Assembly (NCBI GenBank): GCA_964418325.1
Contig: CAYQLC010000038.1
Span: 1 to 8,870 of the forward strand
Direction: 5' to 3'
Source: IMCC26077 sp964418325
Lineage (GTDB): Bacteria > Actinomycetota > Actinomycetes > Nanopelagicales > Nanopelagicaceae
DNA length: 8,870 nucleotides
Both the position numbers and the translations under genes were made by a program. Shown here piece by piece: positions 1 through 5,611 of the stretch. Positions within the stretch are counted from its first letter, which is position 1. Every line of letters begins with the position of its first letter. The notes under the pieces are model-generated. The model did no database searches and had not been told where the DNA came from. It was given only the letters and a program-made list of their open reading frames with translations.

Positions 1-156
1 CCACAGTTTGGAAACAGCATCTCGCACTCACACCGTCGTACCCGTCGACGCTGGAATCCAAATATCCAAAGAATCCGAACTCTCGTTAACGGTGTAACAC
101 CTAAGCGTCAAAATGTCTGCGCTTCTTGCCTCAAAGCTGGCAAAGTCTCCCGTTAA
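1..156 (+). CDS. rpmB: 50S ribosomal protein L28, C-terminal part
   Basis: Structural protein of the large ribosomal subunit. The first 51 visible residues run in frame 1 from the window edge to TAA at 154-156; the true start lies outside, probably about 10-13 residues upstream given a usual length of 60-64. Family signatures are plain: PQFGNSISHSHRRTRRRWNPN at the left edge, then LVNGVTPKRQNV and a C-terminal CASCLKAGKV. The visible CxxC resembles the second half of the zinc-ribbon found in cysteine-containing L28; whether the first CxxC exists cannot be seen. The ORF is open at its 5' end and short, so simple gene calling could miss it. It converges on the FKBP gene with 21 bp between stop codons, and I see no hairpin terminator there. 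Confidence 0.93.
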   Translation, partial: PQFGNSISHSHRRTRRRWNPNIQRIRTLVNGVTPKRQNVCASCLKAGKVSR

Positions 157-177
157 TTCGCAACTGCTTTCCGGGTT

Positions 178-816
178 CTAGCCGACCTTTACTAAATCGA
201 CTACGAAAATCAGGGTCTCGTTCGCACCGATTGGTCCTTGCGCTGTCGCGCCATAACCCAGCGCTGGTGGAACGATCAATAAACGTCGTCCCCCTTCGCG
301 CATGCCAGGGATACCATCTTGCCAACCCTTAATGACGCCCGTTAACGGGAAACTCGCGGTCTGTCCGCTAGTCCATGAGGATTCAACGACCTTTCCCGTC
401 GACCACGCCATCAGCGTGTAATGAACAGTGACCGATGCGCCAGCACCAACGGTTGCGCCGCCGCCTTTCACAATGTCAGCTGAGAACAGTGTTGTCGGTG
501 GTTGTCCTTTTGGCTTACCCAACTTCGCACCCGTGCTCGTATCACCAGTAACCTTGATGAATTTCGTATCGAGATTAGCCGGAACAGTGATCTTTGTAAT
601 TACCCAAACATGCTTCTTGCCAAGCCGGCCGCATGTCAATGTCTGTTGGCCTTCCTTGGGATCTTTGAAATTACTTTGAACGCCAATCTCACTAGGTTTA
701 CACGATTTGCCTGGATTTGGTGCAGCGCTTTGCGCGGCTGGCGCCATTGCCGCAACCATAAAGGTAGCCACAAATAAAGAGAGAGTTGGAACTTTCCATG
801 ACATAACTTTTCTCAT
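178..816 (-). CDS. Secreted FKBP-type peptidyl-prolyl cis-trans isomerase
   Basis: Probable extracytoplasmic prolyl isomerase or folding helper of 212 residues. Residues 1-31 form a Sec signal peptide (basic MRKVMSWK, hydrophobic LSLFVATFMVAAMA, AQSA-A cleavage site); no lipobox cysteine sits at the cleavage point. Residues 36-75 hold a small module with Cys39, Cys62 and Trp71. The FKBP domain covers about 108-211. Y133 (VTVHYTL), W165 (IKGWQDG), Y188 (PPALGYG) and F204 (LIFVVDL) align with active-site residues Y26, W59, Y82 and F99 of human FKBP12. At the FKBP12 F36-D37 position this protein has V144-E145 (VVESS), a conservative but notable change. The ATG at 816 has AGGGAG about 9 nt upstream; a second ATG, codon 5, has no clear ribosome site. 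The gene lies 53 bp after thiL on the same strand, so co-transcription is likely. Confidence 0.93.
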   Translation of the reverse strand: MRKVMSWKVPTLSLFVATFMVAAMAPAAQSAAPNPGKSCKPSEIGVQSNFKDPKEGQQTLTCGRLGKKHVWVITKITVPANLDTKFIKVTGDTSTGAKLGKPKGQPPTTLFSADIVKGGGATVGAGASVTVHYTLMAWSTGKVVESSWTSGQTASFPLTGVIKGWQDGIPGMREGGRRLLIVPPALGYGATAQGPIGANETLIFVVDLVKVG

Positions 817-831
817 CTGTCTTGCTCCCTA

Positions 832-858
832 TTTCTCGTGTTTCTCGTGTTTCTCGTG
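832..858. repeat. Three exact tandem copies of a 9-bp unit
   Basis: TTTCTCGTG occurs three times head to tail (832-840, 841-849, 850-858), followed by a short T run. On the transcribed minus strand the unit reads CACGAGAAA. The array lies wholly between the thiL stop and the ribosome binding site of the FKBP gene, in what would be the intercistronic mRNA. Unit length is a multiple of three but the array is not translated. Such an array can vary in copy number by slippage; any effect on FKBP translation is speculation. Confidence 0.9.
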
Positions 859-869
859 TTTTGATGCTG

Positions 870-1805
870 CTACCAGTGCCAGGAAATTTCTGAGAGAGGC
901 AAAGCTACTCCTCGCATAGTGATTTCTTCGCCAACTACTACACGCCCAATCTTAATCCACGAAGTGGGAACTTTGGTTAGCTGCTCCTCACCAACGGCAA
1001 CAATAAATGAGTGTTCCTCGCCACTACGCAAGAAAAGCTCCAATGAGGAGTTTTCAAGTTTCTCAGCAAACTCCCTCAAATAGCCCAATTGTTCCTCATC
1101 GACATCAATATCTATTCCTACTCCGCTGGACTTGGCAAGTTTTCCAAGATCACTGATGAGGCCATCGCTGACATCCATAAGCGCAGCCACTCTGTCTAAT
1201 CCAAATTCGAGTAGATCTTCTGGATGGAAATCTGGCCGTTGGAAAAACTTCACCAACTGTGAGTCGGCCTTTACTAGTCCTCGAGTCAACAAGAGGAGTC
1301 CACCGAGCGAACGCCCAGTTCCGCGCGTGAGAAATAAATGATTTCCCACCTTGGCGCCGGAACGAAGCACAGGATGGGTAACGCCACCGATTGCGGTGAT
1401 AGCGATTGTGAGTGCACTTCCCGCTACGAGATCTCCTCCAACAACGCTCACACCGAATTTGCTGGCGATTGATTCGATACCGCGTGCGATATCCAGTAAA
1501 TAAGAAACTTGCTCATCGCCAGAGGTCGAAATCGCAACAGTTAAATAACTTGGCAGGGCACCCATTGCGTAGAGATCGGCGAGATTGGCGATTGCAATCT
1601 TCGCTCCGATATCAAGAGCAGAGCTCCACTCTCGGTTGAAATGAATTCCTTCAGTTGCAATATCGGTGGTGATTACCTCTTTCGGATATGGACTTGCGAC
1701 GACCGCACCATCGTCTCCAATGCCAACCTCAACCCCTGCGTGGGAGCGGTAAATTTCGGCAAACGCAGCAATGAGCGCTTCCTCGCCCAGCTCGCGTACC
1801 CGCAC
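870..1805 (-). CDS. thiL: Thiamine-monophosphate kinase
   Basis: Phosphorylates thiamine monophosphate with ATP to thiamine diphosphate, the last step of cofactor synthesis, in the cytosol. It belongs to the PurM/ThiL fold. With the start chosen here the protein has 311 residues. Visible motifs are GIGDDGAVV (28-36), TTD with following EGIHF (46-56), NLADLYAMGA (74-83), VVGGDL (121-126) and DVSDGL (211-216), the Mg-ATP and substrate binding set of the family. The open frame reaches back to a TTG at 1815-1817, but a strong GGAGGA lies inside that extension, 4-5 nt before a GTG at 1803-1805, so I take the GTG as the start. The gene is divergent from the RAM-domain gene and followed by the FKBP gene. 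I see no TPP riboswitch in the short upstream region. Confidence 0.93.
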   Translation of the reverse strand: MRVRELGEEALIAAFAEIYRSHAGVEVGIGDDGAVVASPYPKEVITTDIATEGIHFNREWSSALDIGAKIAIANLADLYAMGALPSYLTVAISTSGDEQVSYLLDIARGIESIASKFGVSVVGGDLVAGSALTIAITAIGGVTHPVLRSGAKVGNHLFLTRGTGRSLGGLLLLTRGLVKADSQLVKFFQRPDFHPEDLLEFGLDRVAALMDVSDGLISDLGKLAKSSGVGIDIDVDEEQLGYLREFAEKLENSSLELFLRSGEEHSFIVAVGEEQLTKVPTSWIKIGRVVVGEEITMRGVALPLSEISWHW

Positions 1806-1807
1806 AG

Positions 1808-1815
1808 TCTCCTCC
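1808..1815 (-). promoter_or_regulatory. Ribosome binding site deciding the thiL start
   Basis: Read on the minus strand this is GGAGGAGA, followed by CT and then GTG. It is a near-perfect Shine-Dalgarno sequence at the right distance for the GTG at 1803-1805. It overlaps the alternative TTG start, which itself has only AT-rich, non-purine sequence upstream. Confidence 0.75.
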
Positions 1816-1817
1816 AA

Positions 1818-1897
1818 GTCGTATAAATAACTTTCCGACTGAGCCTATCCTGCGATACCGTTGCCCCACATCAGCATAAAGGGGGCGAGGGAATACC
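1818..1897. promoter_or_regulatory. Divergent thiL / RAM-protein promoter region
   Basis: Eighty bases separate the two divergent genes, so promoters for both are expected here. On the minus strand an AT-rich TTATTTATAC just before thiL is a possible -10 region. On the plus strand TATCCT (1846-1851) or TGCGATACC (1851-1859) are weak -10 candidates. None has a convincing -35 partner, and I see no inverted repeat resembling an operator. GAGGG at 1887-1891 is the ribosome site of the plus-strand gene. Confidence 0.4.
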
Positions 1898-2134
1898 ATG
1901 TCGATCCAGACGTACATTCTTATTCAAACTGAAGTGGGAAAGGCAGCGGCTGTAGCTAAAGCTGTTGGTGCAATTCCTGGCGTCAATATCGCTCAAGGCG
2001 TCGGTGGTCCATACGATGTCATCATGCGCGCAGAGGCTGGCTCCATGGAAGAGTTCGGCCGCACGATTCTGGCAAAAGTTCAGGCAGTGCCGGGCATCAC
2101 CCGCACGCTCACCTGCCCAGTTGTCAATGATTAA
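1898..2134 (+). CDS. Stand-alone Lrp/AsnC ligand-binding (RAM) domain protein
   Basis: A protein of 78 residues consisting only of the RAM (regulation of amino acid metabolism) alpha-beta sandwich that forms the effector and assembly half of Lrp/AsnC regulators. The strand-helix pattern is visible: YILIQTEVGKAAAVAKAV, then IPGVNIAQGVGGPYDVIMRAEA and a closing IPGITRTLTCPVV. The GPYDVI segment is typical of the family. There is no helix-turn-helix; full Lrp proteins are about 150 residues. The ATG has GAGGG 6 nt upstream and no earlier in-frame start is needed, so it is not a truncated gene. It could bind an amino acid or modulate a partner Lrp protein by co-assembly, but the real role is unknown. 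It is divergent from thiL and converges on ddl with only 16 bp between stops. Confidence 0.9.
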   Translation: MSIQTYILIQTEVGKAAAVAKAVGAIPGVNIAQGVGGPYDVIMRAEAGSMEEFGRTILAKVQAVPGITRTLTCPVVND

Positions 2135-2150
2135 GGGTTACTAGAAGCGT

Positions 2151-3218
2151 CTAACGGCGACTTAATTCAATCAATTCAGTAATAACTTGCCGATAAGAAA
2201 CTCCAGTCGCATCCCATAATCGTGGATACATCGAAGTTGCTGTAAAACCAGGCATCGTGTTTAACTCGTTCAAAATAATCTCACCATTATCGGTCAAAAA
2301 GAAATCTACCCGAGCAATACCTTTGCCATCAATTAAAGCAAAGGCATCGAGTGCGAGCTGCTGAATTTCTCGCTCGACTTCTGCGGGAATTTTCGCAGGC
2401 ACAATCAACTCAGTCGAATCATCGAGGTACTTGGCTTCGAAATCGTAGAACTCATGATTGCCGAGCACTCGAATCTCTCCTACCCGAGAAGCTCGATTCC
2501 CCAAGATTCCACATTCCAACTCACGACCAGGAGCATAAGCCTCTACCAAGATTTTCTCGTCAAAATCCTTCGCAAGAACCACCGCACTATTTAGTTCGCC
2601 CCAGGATTTAACTTTCGTGATGCCATTACTCGAACCAGCGCGTGAAGGTTTCACAAATATCGGGAGCGTGAACTCTTCTTGCAATCGAGAAGTGATCTCT
2701 TTTTCATAACTCCGCCATTCGTCCCAGAAAAAAACATCGAAATCAACGGTTGGGATGCCAGCCTCGATGAATAACCGCTTACAAGTCGCCTTATCCATTC
2801 CGATAGCCGAAGCGAGCACGCCTGCACCAACATAGGGAATATCGAACATTTCCAGGAGTCCTTGAATCGTTCCATCCTCACCAAACGGTCCATGCAACAC
2901 AGGAAAGATCAGGTCGATATCCAGGTTTTTGCTGCCAACAAAAATGCCCTCACTATTGAGGTCAACCGCTGGCGCATCGGACGGCACTACCGGCAACTTC
3001 CCATTGACTATTCCAAGGTGTGCGGTAATCCCCTCAAGGTGAACCCATTTCCCATTTTCGGTAATGCCGATGGGAATAGGTTCATAACGATCACGGTCAA
3101 TTGCCGCTAGCAGACTCATGCCGGAGAGCACGGAGATGGAGTGTTCACTGCTTCGACCTCCACAGAGCACGCCTACCCTGAGTTTTCTCGCAATATTTCC
3201 TGAGCTGCTCGTGGTCAC
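2151..3218 (-). CDS. ddl: D-alanine--D-alanine ligase
   Basis: Joins two D-alanines with ATP to make the dipeptide that ends the peptidoglycan precursor; cytosolic ATP-grasp enzyme of 355 residues, a normal length. Seen motifs: GGRSSEHSISVLSG (20-33) with the substrate-binding Glu25, HGPFGEDGTIQG (109-120), VGAGVLASAIGMDK (130-143), KPSRAGSSNG in the ATP-grasp region, ARVDFF (302-307) and NELNTMPGFT (317-326), the Mg-binding and D-Ala site. The start is GTG at 3216-3218; an in-frame TAG lies two codons upstream, so no earlier start is possible, but no clear Shine-Dalgarno sequence precedes it. It follows gpsA by 31 nt, which suggests translation within a shared transcript. In Streptomyces a DUF3515 gene lies nearby, as I recall; none is seen here. 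Confidence 0.96.
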   Translation of the reverse strand: MTTSSSGNIARKLRVGVLCGGRSSEHSISVLSGMSLLAAIDRDRYEPIPIGITENGKWVHLEGITAHLGIVNGKLPVVPSDAPAVDLNSEGIFVGSKNLDIDLIFPVLHGPFGEDGTIQGLLEMFDIPYVGAGVLASAIGMDKATCKRLFIEAGIPTVDFDVFFWDEWRSYEKEITSRLQEEFTLPIFVKPSRAGSSNGITKVKSWGELNSAVVLAKDFDEKILVEAYAPGRELECGILGNRASRVGEIRVLGNHEFYDFEAKYLDDSTELIVPAKIPAEVEREIQQLALDAFALIDGKGIARVDFFLTDNGEIILNELNTMPGFTATSMYPRLWDATGVSYRQVITELIELSRR

Positions 3219-3249
3219 GTACTAAGGGTACTGGTATCTAAACGGCGAA

Positions 3250-4230
3250 TTAATGTTCAGAACGGGTGGTTCGACTCATCAATCGCCGCACCACCTCTTT
3301 AGGCGGCATTCCGTTGGCGACAACATCGACAACCGCTTCGACAATCGGCATATCTACGCCATATTCCCGTGCTAAATCGAGCACTGCTGCGGCAGAGGAG
3401 ACGCCCTCTGCAGTCGTCTTTGTCTCGCTCTGTGCTTGTGAGAGACCCAAGCCTCTTCCCAGTCGCTCACCAAATGAGCGATTACGTGAAAGTGGCGACG
3501 AGCAGGTCGCTACCAAATCACCCATGCCAGCAAGACCTGCGAAGGTCATTGGATCAGCGCCCAAGGCCACTCCTAATCGAGTGGTCTCCGCAAGGCCGCG
3601 TGTAATCACCGTAGCTTTGGTGTTATCACCCATCCCTAATCCACTTGCCATGCCGACGGCGAGCGCCATGACATTCTTGATGGTGCCTGCGACTTCACAC
3701 CCAACAACGTCGATCGAGGTGTAGGGGCGAAAATAAGGAGTCGCAAATGCATCCTGGAGTTCGACTGCATTCTCTTCTTTAGTACATGCGATAACAACTG
3801 CTGCTGGTTCGCGCTTGATGATTTCACCAGCAAGATTCGGCCCGGTAGCAACGGCAATCTGTCCGCCATCGATATTTAGTTCCTCGATGATTACCTCGCT
3901 CATTCGCGCGTGTGATCCACGCTCAAAACCTTTGAGCAAACTGACGACGATTGCATTTTTCGGCACATGAGTTCCCCAACTTTTTAGGTTCTCACGAAGC
4001 GTCTGCGCTGGAACCGCTAGTACTACTACATCAGCGCCATGGAGCGCTGCTTGCGCATTAGTAGTAGCTGTAATTCGCTCCGGCAAGACTATGCCAGGAT
4101 GAAACTTTGAATTGGTGTGGAGGGCATTTACCTCAGCGATAACTTCAGGATTTCGCCCCCACAAGCGAATCGTGTGGTTATGCATATTGTCAGCAAGTAT
4201 TTGCGCAAAGGCAGTCCCCCAAGAACCTGA
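3250..4230 (-). CDS. gpsA: Glycerol-3-phosphate dehydrogenase [NAD(P)+], 5' end lost in gap
   Basis: Reduces dihydroxyacetone phosphate to sn-glycerol 3-phosphate, the backbone of phospholipids; cytosolic. 326 residues are visible, starting inside the dinucleotide-binding glycine motif (SGSWGTAFA, usually GxGSWGTA). The family is about 330-340 residues, so only about 8-10 N-terminal residues should be missing. Other signatures are VSLLKGFE (Lys100 of the visible part), ATGPNLAGEI (127-136), GTIKNVMALAVG with the likely catalytic Lys185, RGLAETTRLG, and GLAGMGDLVATCSSPLSRNRSFG. A computed ORF can be drawn through the Ns to an ATG at 4335, but that depends on an arbitrary gap length. The gene is followed by ddl on the same strand. 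Base composition is like its neighbours. Confidence 0.95.
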   Translation of the reverse strand, partial: SGSWGTAFAQILADNMHNHTIRLWGRNPEVIAEVNALHTNSKFHPGIVLPERITATTNAQAALHGADVVVLAVPAQTLRENLKSWGTHVPKNAIVVSLLKGFERGSHARMSEVIIEELNIDGGQIAVATGPNLAGEIIKREPAAVVIACTKEENAVELQDAFATPYFRPYTSIDVVGCEVAGTIKNVMALAVGMASGLGMGDNTKATVITRGLAETTRLGVALGADPMTFAGLAGMGDLVATCSSPLSRNRSFGERLGRGLGLSQAQSETKTTAEGVSSAAAVLDLAREYGVDMPIVEAVVDVVANGMPPKEVVRRLMSRTTRSEH

Positions 4231-4330
4231 NNNNNNNNNNNNNNNNNNNNNNNNNNNNNNNNNNNNNNNNNNNNNNNNNNNNNNNNNNNNNNNNNNNNNN
4301 NNNNNNNNNNNNNNNNNNNNNNNNNNNNNN
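4231..4330. other. Assembly gap of 100 N
   Basis: Exactly 100 Ns, a conventional scaffold placeholder whose size need not be true. It removes the first codons of gpsA. In several actinobacteria a plsC-type acyltransferase gene lies between hupB and gpsA, as I recall; it could be hidden here, or the missing piece may be only about 20 bases. Confidence 0.97.
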
Positions 4331-4332
4331 GC

Positions 4333-4346
4333 CATATCGCCACCTT
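4333..4346 (-). promoter_or_regulatory. Ribosome binding site and ATG of the gene entering the gap
   Basis: On the minus strand AAGGTGG (4346-4340) is followed by CGAT and ATG (4335-4333), then GC at the gap edge. This looks like a real translation start, Met-Ala, for the next gene downstream of hupB. It is either gpsA itself, if the gap is short, or another gene hidden in the gap. Confidence 0.55.
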
Positions 4347-4352
4347 ACTCGG

Positions 4353-4392
4353 ATAAGAAGAAGTGGGGGCCGCGAAAACTCGCGACCCCCAC
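4353..4392 (-). terminator. Rho-independent terminator after hupB
   Basis: A strong hairpin: seven G-C-rich pairs (4363-4369 with 4386-4392), one C/A mismatch, then five more pairs (4371-4375 with 4380-4384) closing a four-base loop. On the minus strand the stem is followed by TTCTTCTTAT, an interrupted T tract. It begins 22 bp after the hupB stop, so it should end the hupB transcript. The plus strand has no T run on its other side, so it is directional. Confidence 0.85.
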
Positions 4393-4414
4393 CGGAATTA
4401 CTTGCGAAGAGAGG

Positions 4415-4843
4415 TTACTTCTTCTTTTTCTTTGCAGCCTTCTTTGGAGCTGCCTTCTTGGCGCCCTTCTTTGCAGCCTTCTTTGGAGCTGCCTTCTTAG
4501 CGGCCTTCTTTGGAGCTGCCTTTGCTACTGGCTTTGGAGCTGGCTTTGGAGCTGGCTCCATCTTCCGAGTACCTGCAACGATCTCTTTGAGAACCTTTGC
4601 TGGGGTAAAGCGTGCGACAGTCTTTGCCTTGACCTTTACTGGCTCACCAGTAAATGGGTTACGAGCAACGCGCGCTTTGCGCTGAATTTTGCGGAACTTT
4701 CCGAAGCCGGCGATGCTTACATCTTCGCCTTTTGCCATGTTACGAGTAATCGCATCGATGACGATTTCGACCGCGTGGGTGGCTTCTTTCTTGCTGTCGT
4801 TGAAGTGTGGCACCAACGACTTGATGAACTGGGCCTTATTCAT
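4415..4843 (-). CDS. hupB: Histone-like DNA-binding protein HU with lysine/alanine-rich tail
   Basis: Nucleoid-associated protein that binds and bends DNA without strong sequence preference. Of 142 residues, 1-90 form the HU fold: MNKAQFIKSL, GFGKFRKIQRKARVARNP with the beta-arm RNPFTGEP at 60-67, and AKVLKEIV. Residues about 97-142 are a low-complexity tail: PAPKPAPKP, then repeats around AAPKKAAKK, ending in five lysines. Such H1-like tails are known in actinobacterial HupB and add DNA-binding and compaction ability. I start at the ATG at 4841-4843, with AGGGG about 6 nt upstream and the family's usual N-terminus. The frame is open upstream to 4927, but that extension is unlike HU. The gene is between leuD (160 bp upstream) and a strong terminator, so it is probably its own transcription unit. 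Confidence 0.97.
   Translation of the reverse strand: MNKAQFIKSLVPHFNDSKKEATHAVEIVIDAITRNMAKGEDVSIAGFGKFRKIQRKARVARNPFTGEPVKVKAKTVARFTPAKVLKEIVAGTRKMEPAPKPAPKPVAKAAPKKAAKKAAPKKAAKKGAKKAAPKKAAKKKKK
4430..4560 (-). repeat. Degenerate tandem repeats coding the HupB tail
   Basis: Within the tail, CTTCTTTGGAGCTGCC and close variants recur about every 27-45 bases (plus-strand reading). They encode the AAPKKAAKK units. Near identity at the DNA level, beyond what the protein needs, suggests recent duplication of units and makes this part of the gene prone to length change. Confidence 0.75.
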
Positions 4844-4855
4844 GAATTCCCCTTT

Positions 4856-4883
4856 TTTATAAGTGTCGAGGTGAAAACCCCAA
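4856..4883 (-). promoter_or_regulatory. Candidate hupB promoter
   Basis: On the minus strand TTGGGG (4883-4878) is followed after 16 bases by TATAAA (4861-4856), a 5/6 match to a -10 box. Transcription would begin about 8 bases before the ATG, leaving a very short leader with little of the Shine-Dalgarno region. A start further upstream, near TTGCGG around 4912, is an alternative. This is a pattern match only. Confidence 0.3.
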
Positions 4884-4971
4884 CATTGAGCGCAAAAATA
4901 CGTACCGGACCGCAAGACGTCCATCACCGCGTTGGCGTGTCGGAAAAGAAAAAAGGCGAATTTTTCCCACT

Positions 4972-4988
4972 CTCAACAACAAGTTGAG
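4972..4988 (-). terminator. Weak hairpin after leuD
   Basis: CTCAAC and GTTGAG form a six-pair stem around a five-base loop, 15 bp past the leuD stop. No T tract follows directly on the minus strand; a run of TTTTTTCTTTT occurs only about 19 bases later. It may mark the end of the leuCD transcript or protect its 3' end. Confidence 0.3.
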
Positions 4989-5003
4989 GGAGATTTGGGG
5001 CGA

Positions 5004-5603
5004 TTAACTCCGGGCTGGCAGGGTTTTGACCTTGAAAGCAGGGCGTTTTTCCTCGTATTTGGCTATTTCTTCATCATGTCGAAGTGTCAGACCGATATCG
5101 TCCAACCCTTCCATCAACCGCCAACGGGTGTAGTCATCGAGCTCGAAAGCGACTTTTTTCCCAGAAAAACGGACTTCGCGCGCCTCCAGGTCAACAGTTA
5201 TCTCCATCGTGGGATTGGCTTCAATTGCATCCCATAGCTCCTCGATGACTTCCTGAGGGAGGATTACCGTCAATAACCCGCCTTTAAGAGAGTTATTCCG
5301 GAAGATATCTGCGAATCTGCTTGAAAGCACAGCAGCGAATCCATAATTCTGGAGGGCCCAGACTGCATGCTCGCGAGAGGATCCCGTACCAAAATCGGGG
5401 CCAGCAACCAAAATCGTTGCAGATTTGTATTGCGGTTGATTAAGGACAAATGTCGGGTCTTGTCGCCACGCATTAAATAGACCATCTTCAAAACCAGAGC
5501 GAGTTACTCGCTTGAGGTATTGCGCAGGGATGATCTGATCGGTATCGACATTGCTGCGACGCAAGGGAACGGCTGTTCCGGTATGAGAGATAAATGCTTG
5601 CAT
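5004..5603 (-). CDS. leuD: 3-isopropylmalate dehydratase small subunit
   Basis: Partner of LeuC; together they convert 2-isopropylmalate to 3-isopropylmalate in leucine synthesis. The 199-residue length is normal. Seen motifs are SNVDTDQIIPAQYLKR (17-32), GPDFGTGSSREHA (68-80), which is the swivel-domain substrate loop, and FADIFRNNSLKGGLL. The ATG at 5601-5603 has AGGAG 5 nt upstream, and that site overlaps the leuC stop codon. The 8-nt gap to leuC and the shared ribosome region suggest translational coupling to give matched subunits. Confidence 0.97.
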   Translation of the reverse strand: MQAFISHTGTAVPLRRSNVDTDQIIPAQYLKRVTRSGFEDGLFNAWRQDPTFVLNQPQYKSATILVAGPDFGTGSSREHAVWALQNYGFAAVLSSRFADIFRNNSLKGGLLTVILPQEVIEELWDAIEANPTMEITVDLEAREVRFSGKKVAFELDDYTRWRLMEGLDDIGLTLRHDEEIAKYEEKRPAFKVKTLPARS

Positions 5604-5611
5604 GAGGTCTC

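Noticed and set aside
157..177. Shared terminator between rpmB and the FKBP gene
   Set aside because: No stem or T tract can be drawn in the 21 bp between the stop codons.
832..858. Short CRISPR-like array
   Set aside because: Units are 9 bp and directly adjacent with no spacers, and no cas genes are near.
1806..1897. TPP riboswitch upstream of thiL
   Set aside because: The 80-bp region is too short and lacks the conserved thi-box bases.
2135..2150. Bidirectional terminator between the RAM gene and ddl
   Set aside because: Sixteen bases with no hairpin; transcripts from both sides probably overlap.
3266..3724. 152-residue plus-strand ORF
   Set aside because: Antisense shadow of gpsA with no recognisable domain or ribosome site.
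3250..4335. gpsA reading frame extended through the Ns to ATG 4335
   Set aside because: The frame match depends on an arbitrary 100-N gap; a 33-residue unknown insert before the glycine motif is unlike the family.
4844..4927. N-terminal extension of HupB starting MMDVL
   Set aside because: No similarity to HU, while the ATG at 4843 has a good ribosome site and the standard N-terminus.
4112..4987. Long plus-strand ORF across the gap with Leu/Trp/Cys-rich sequence
   Set aside because: It is antisense to hupB and gpsA and crosses the Ns; its odd composition mirrors the lysine/alanine tail codons.
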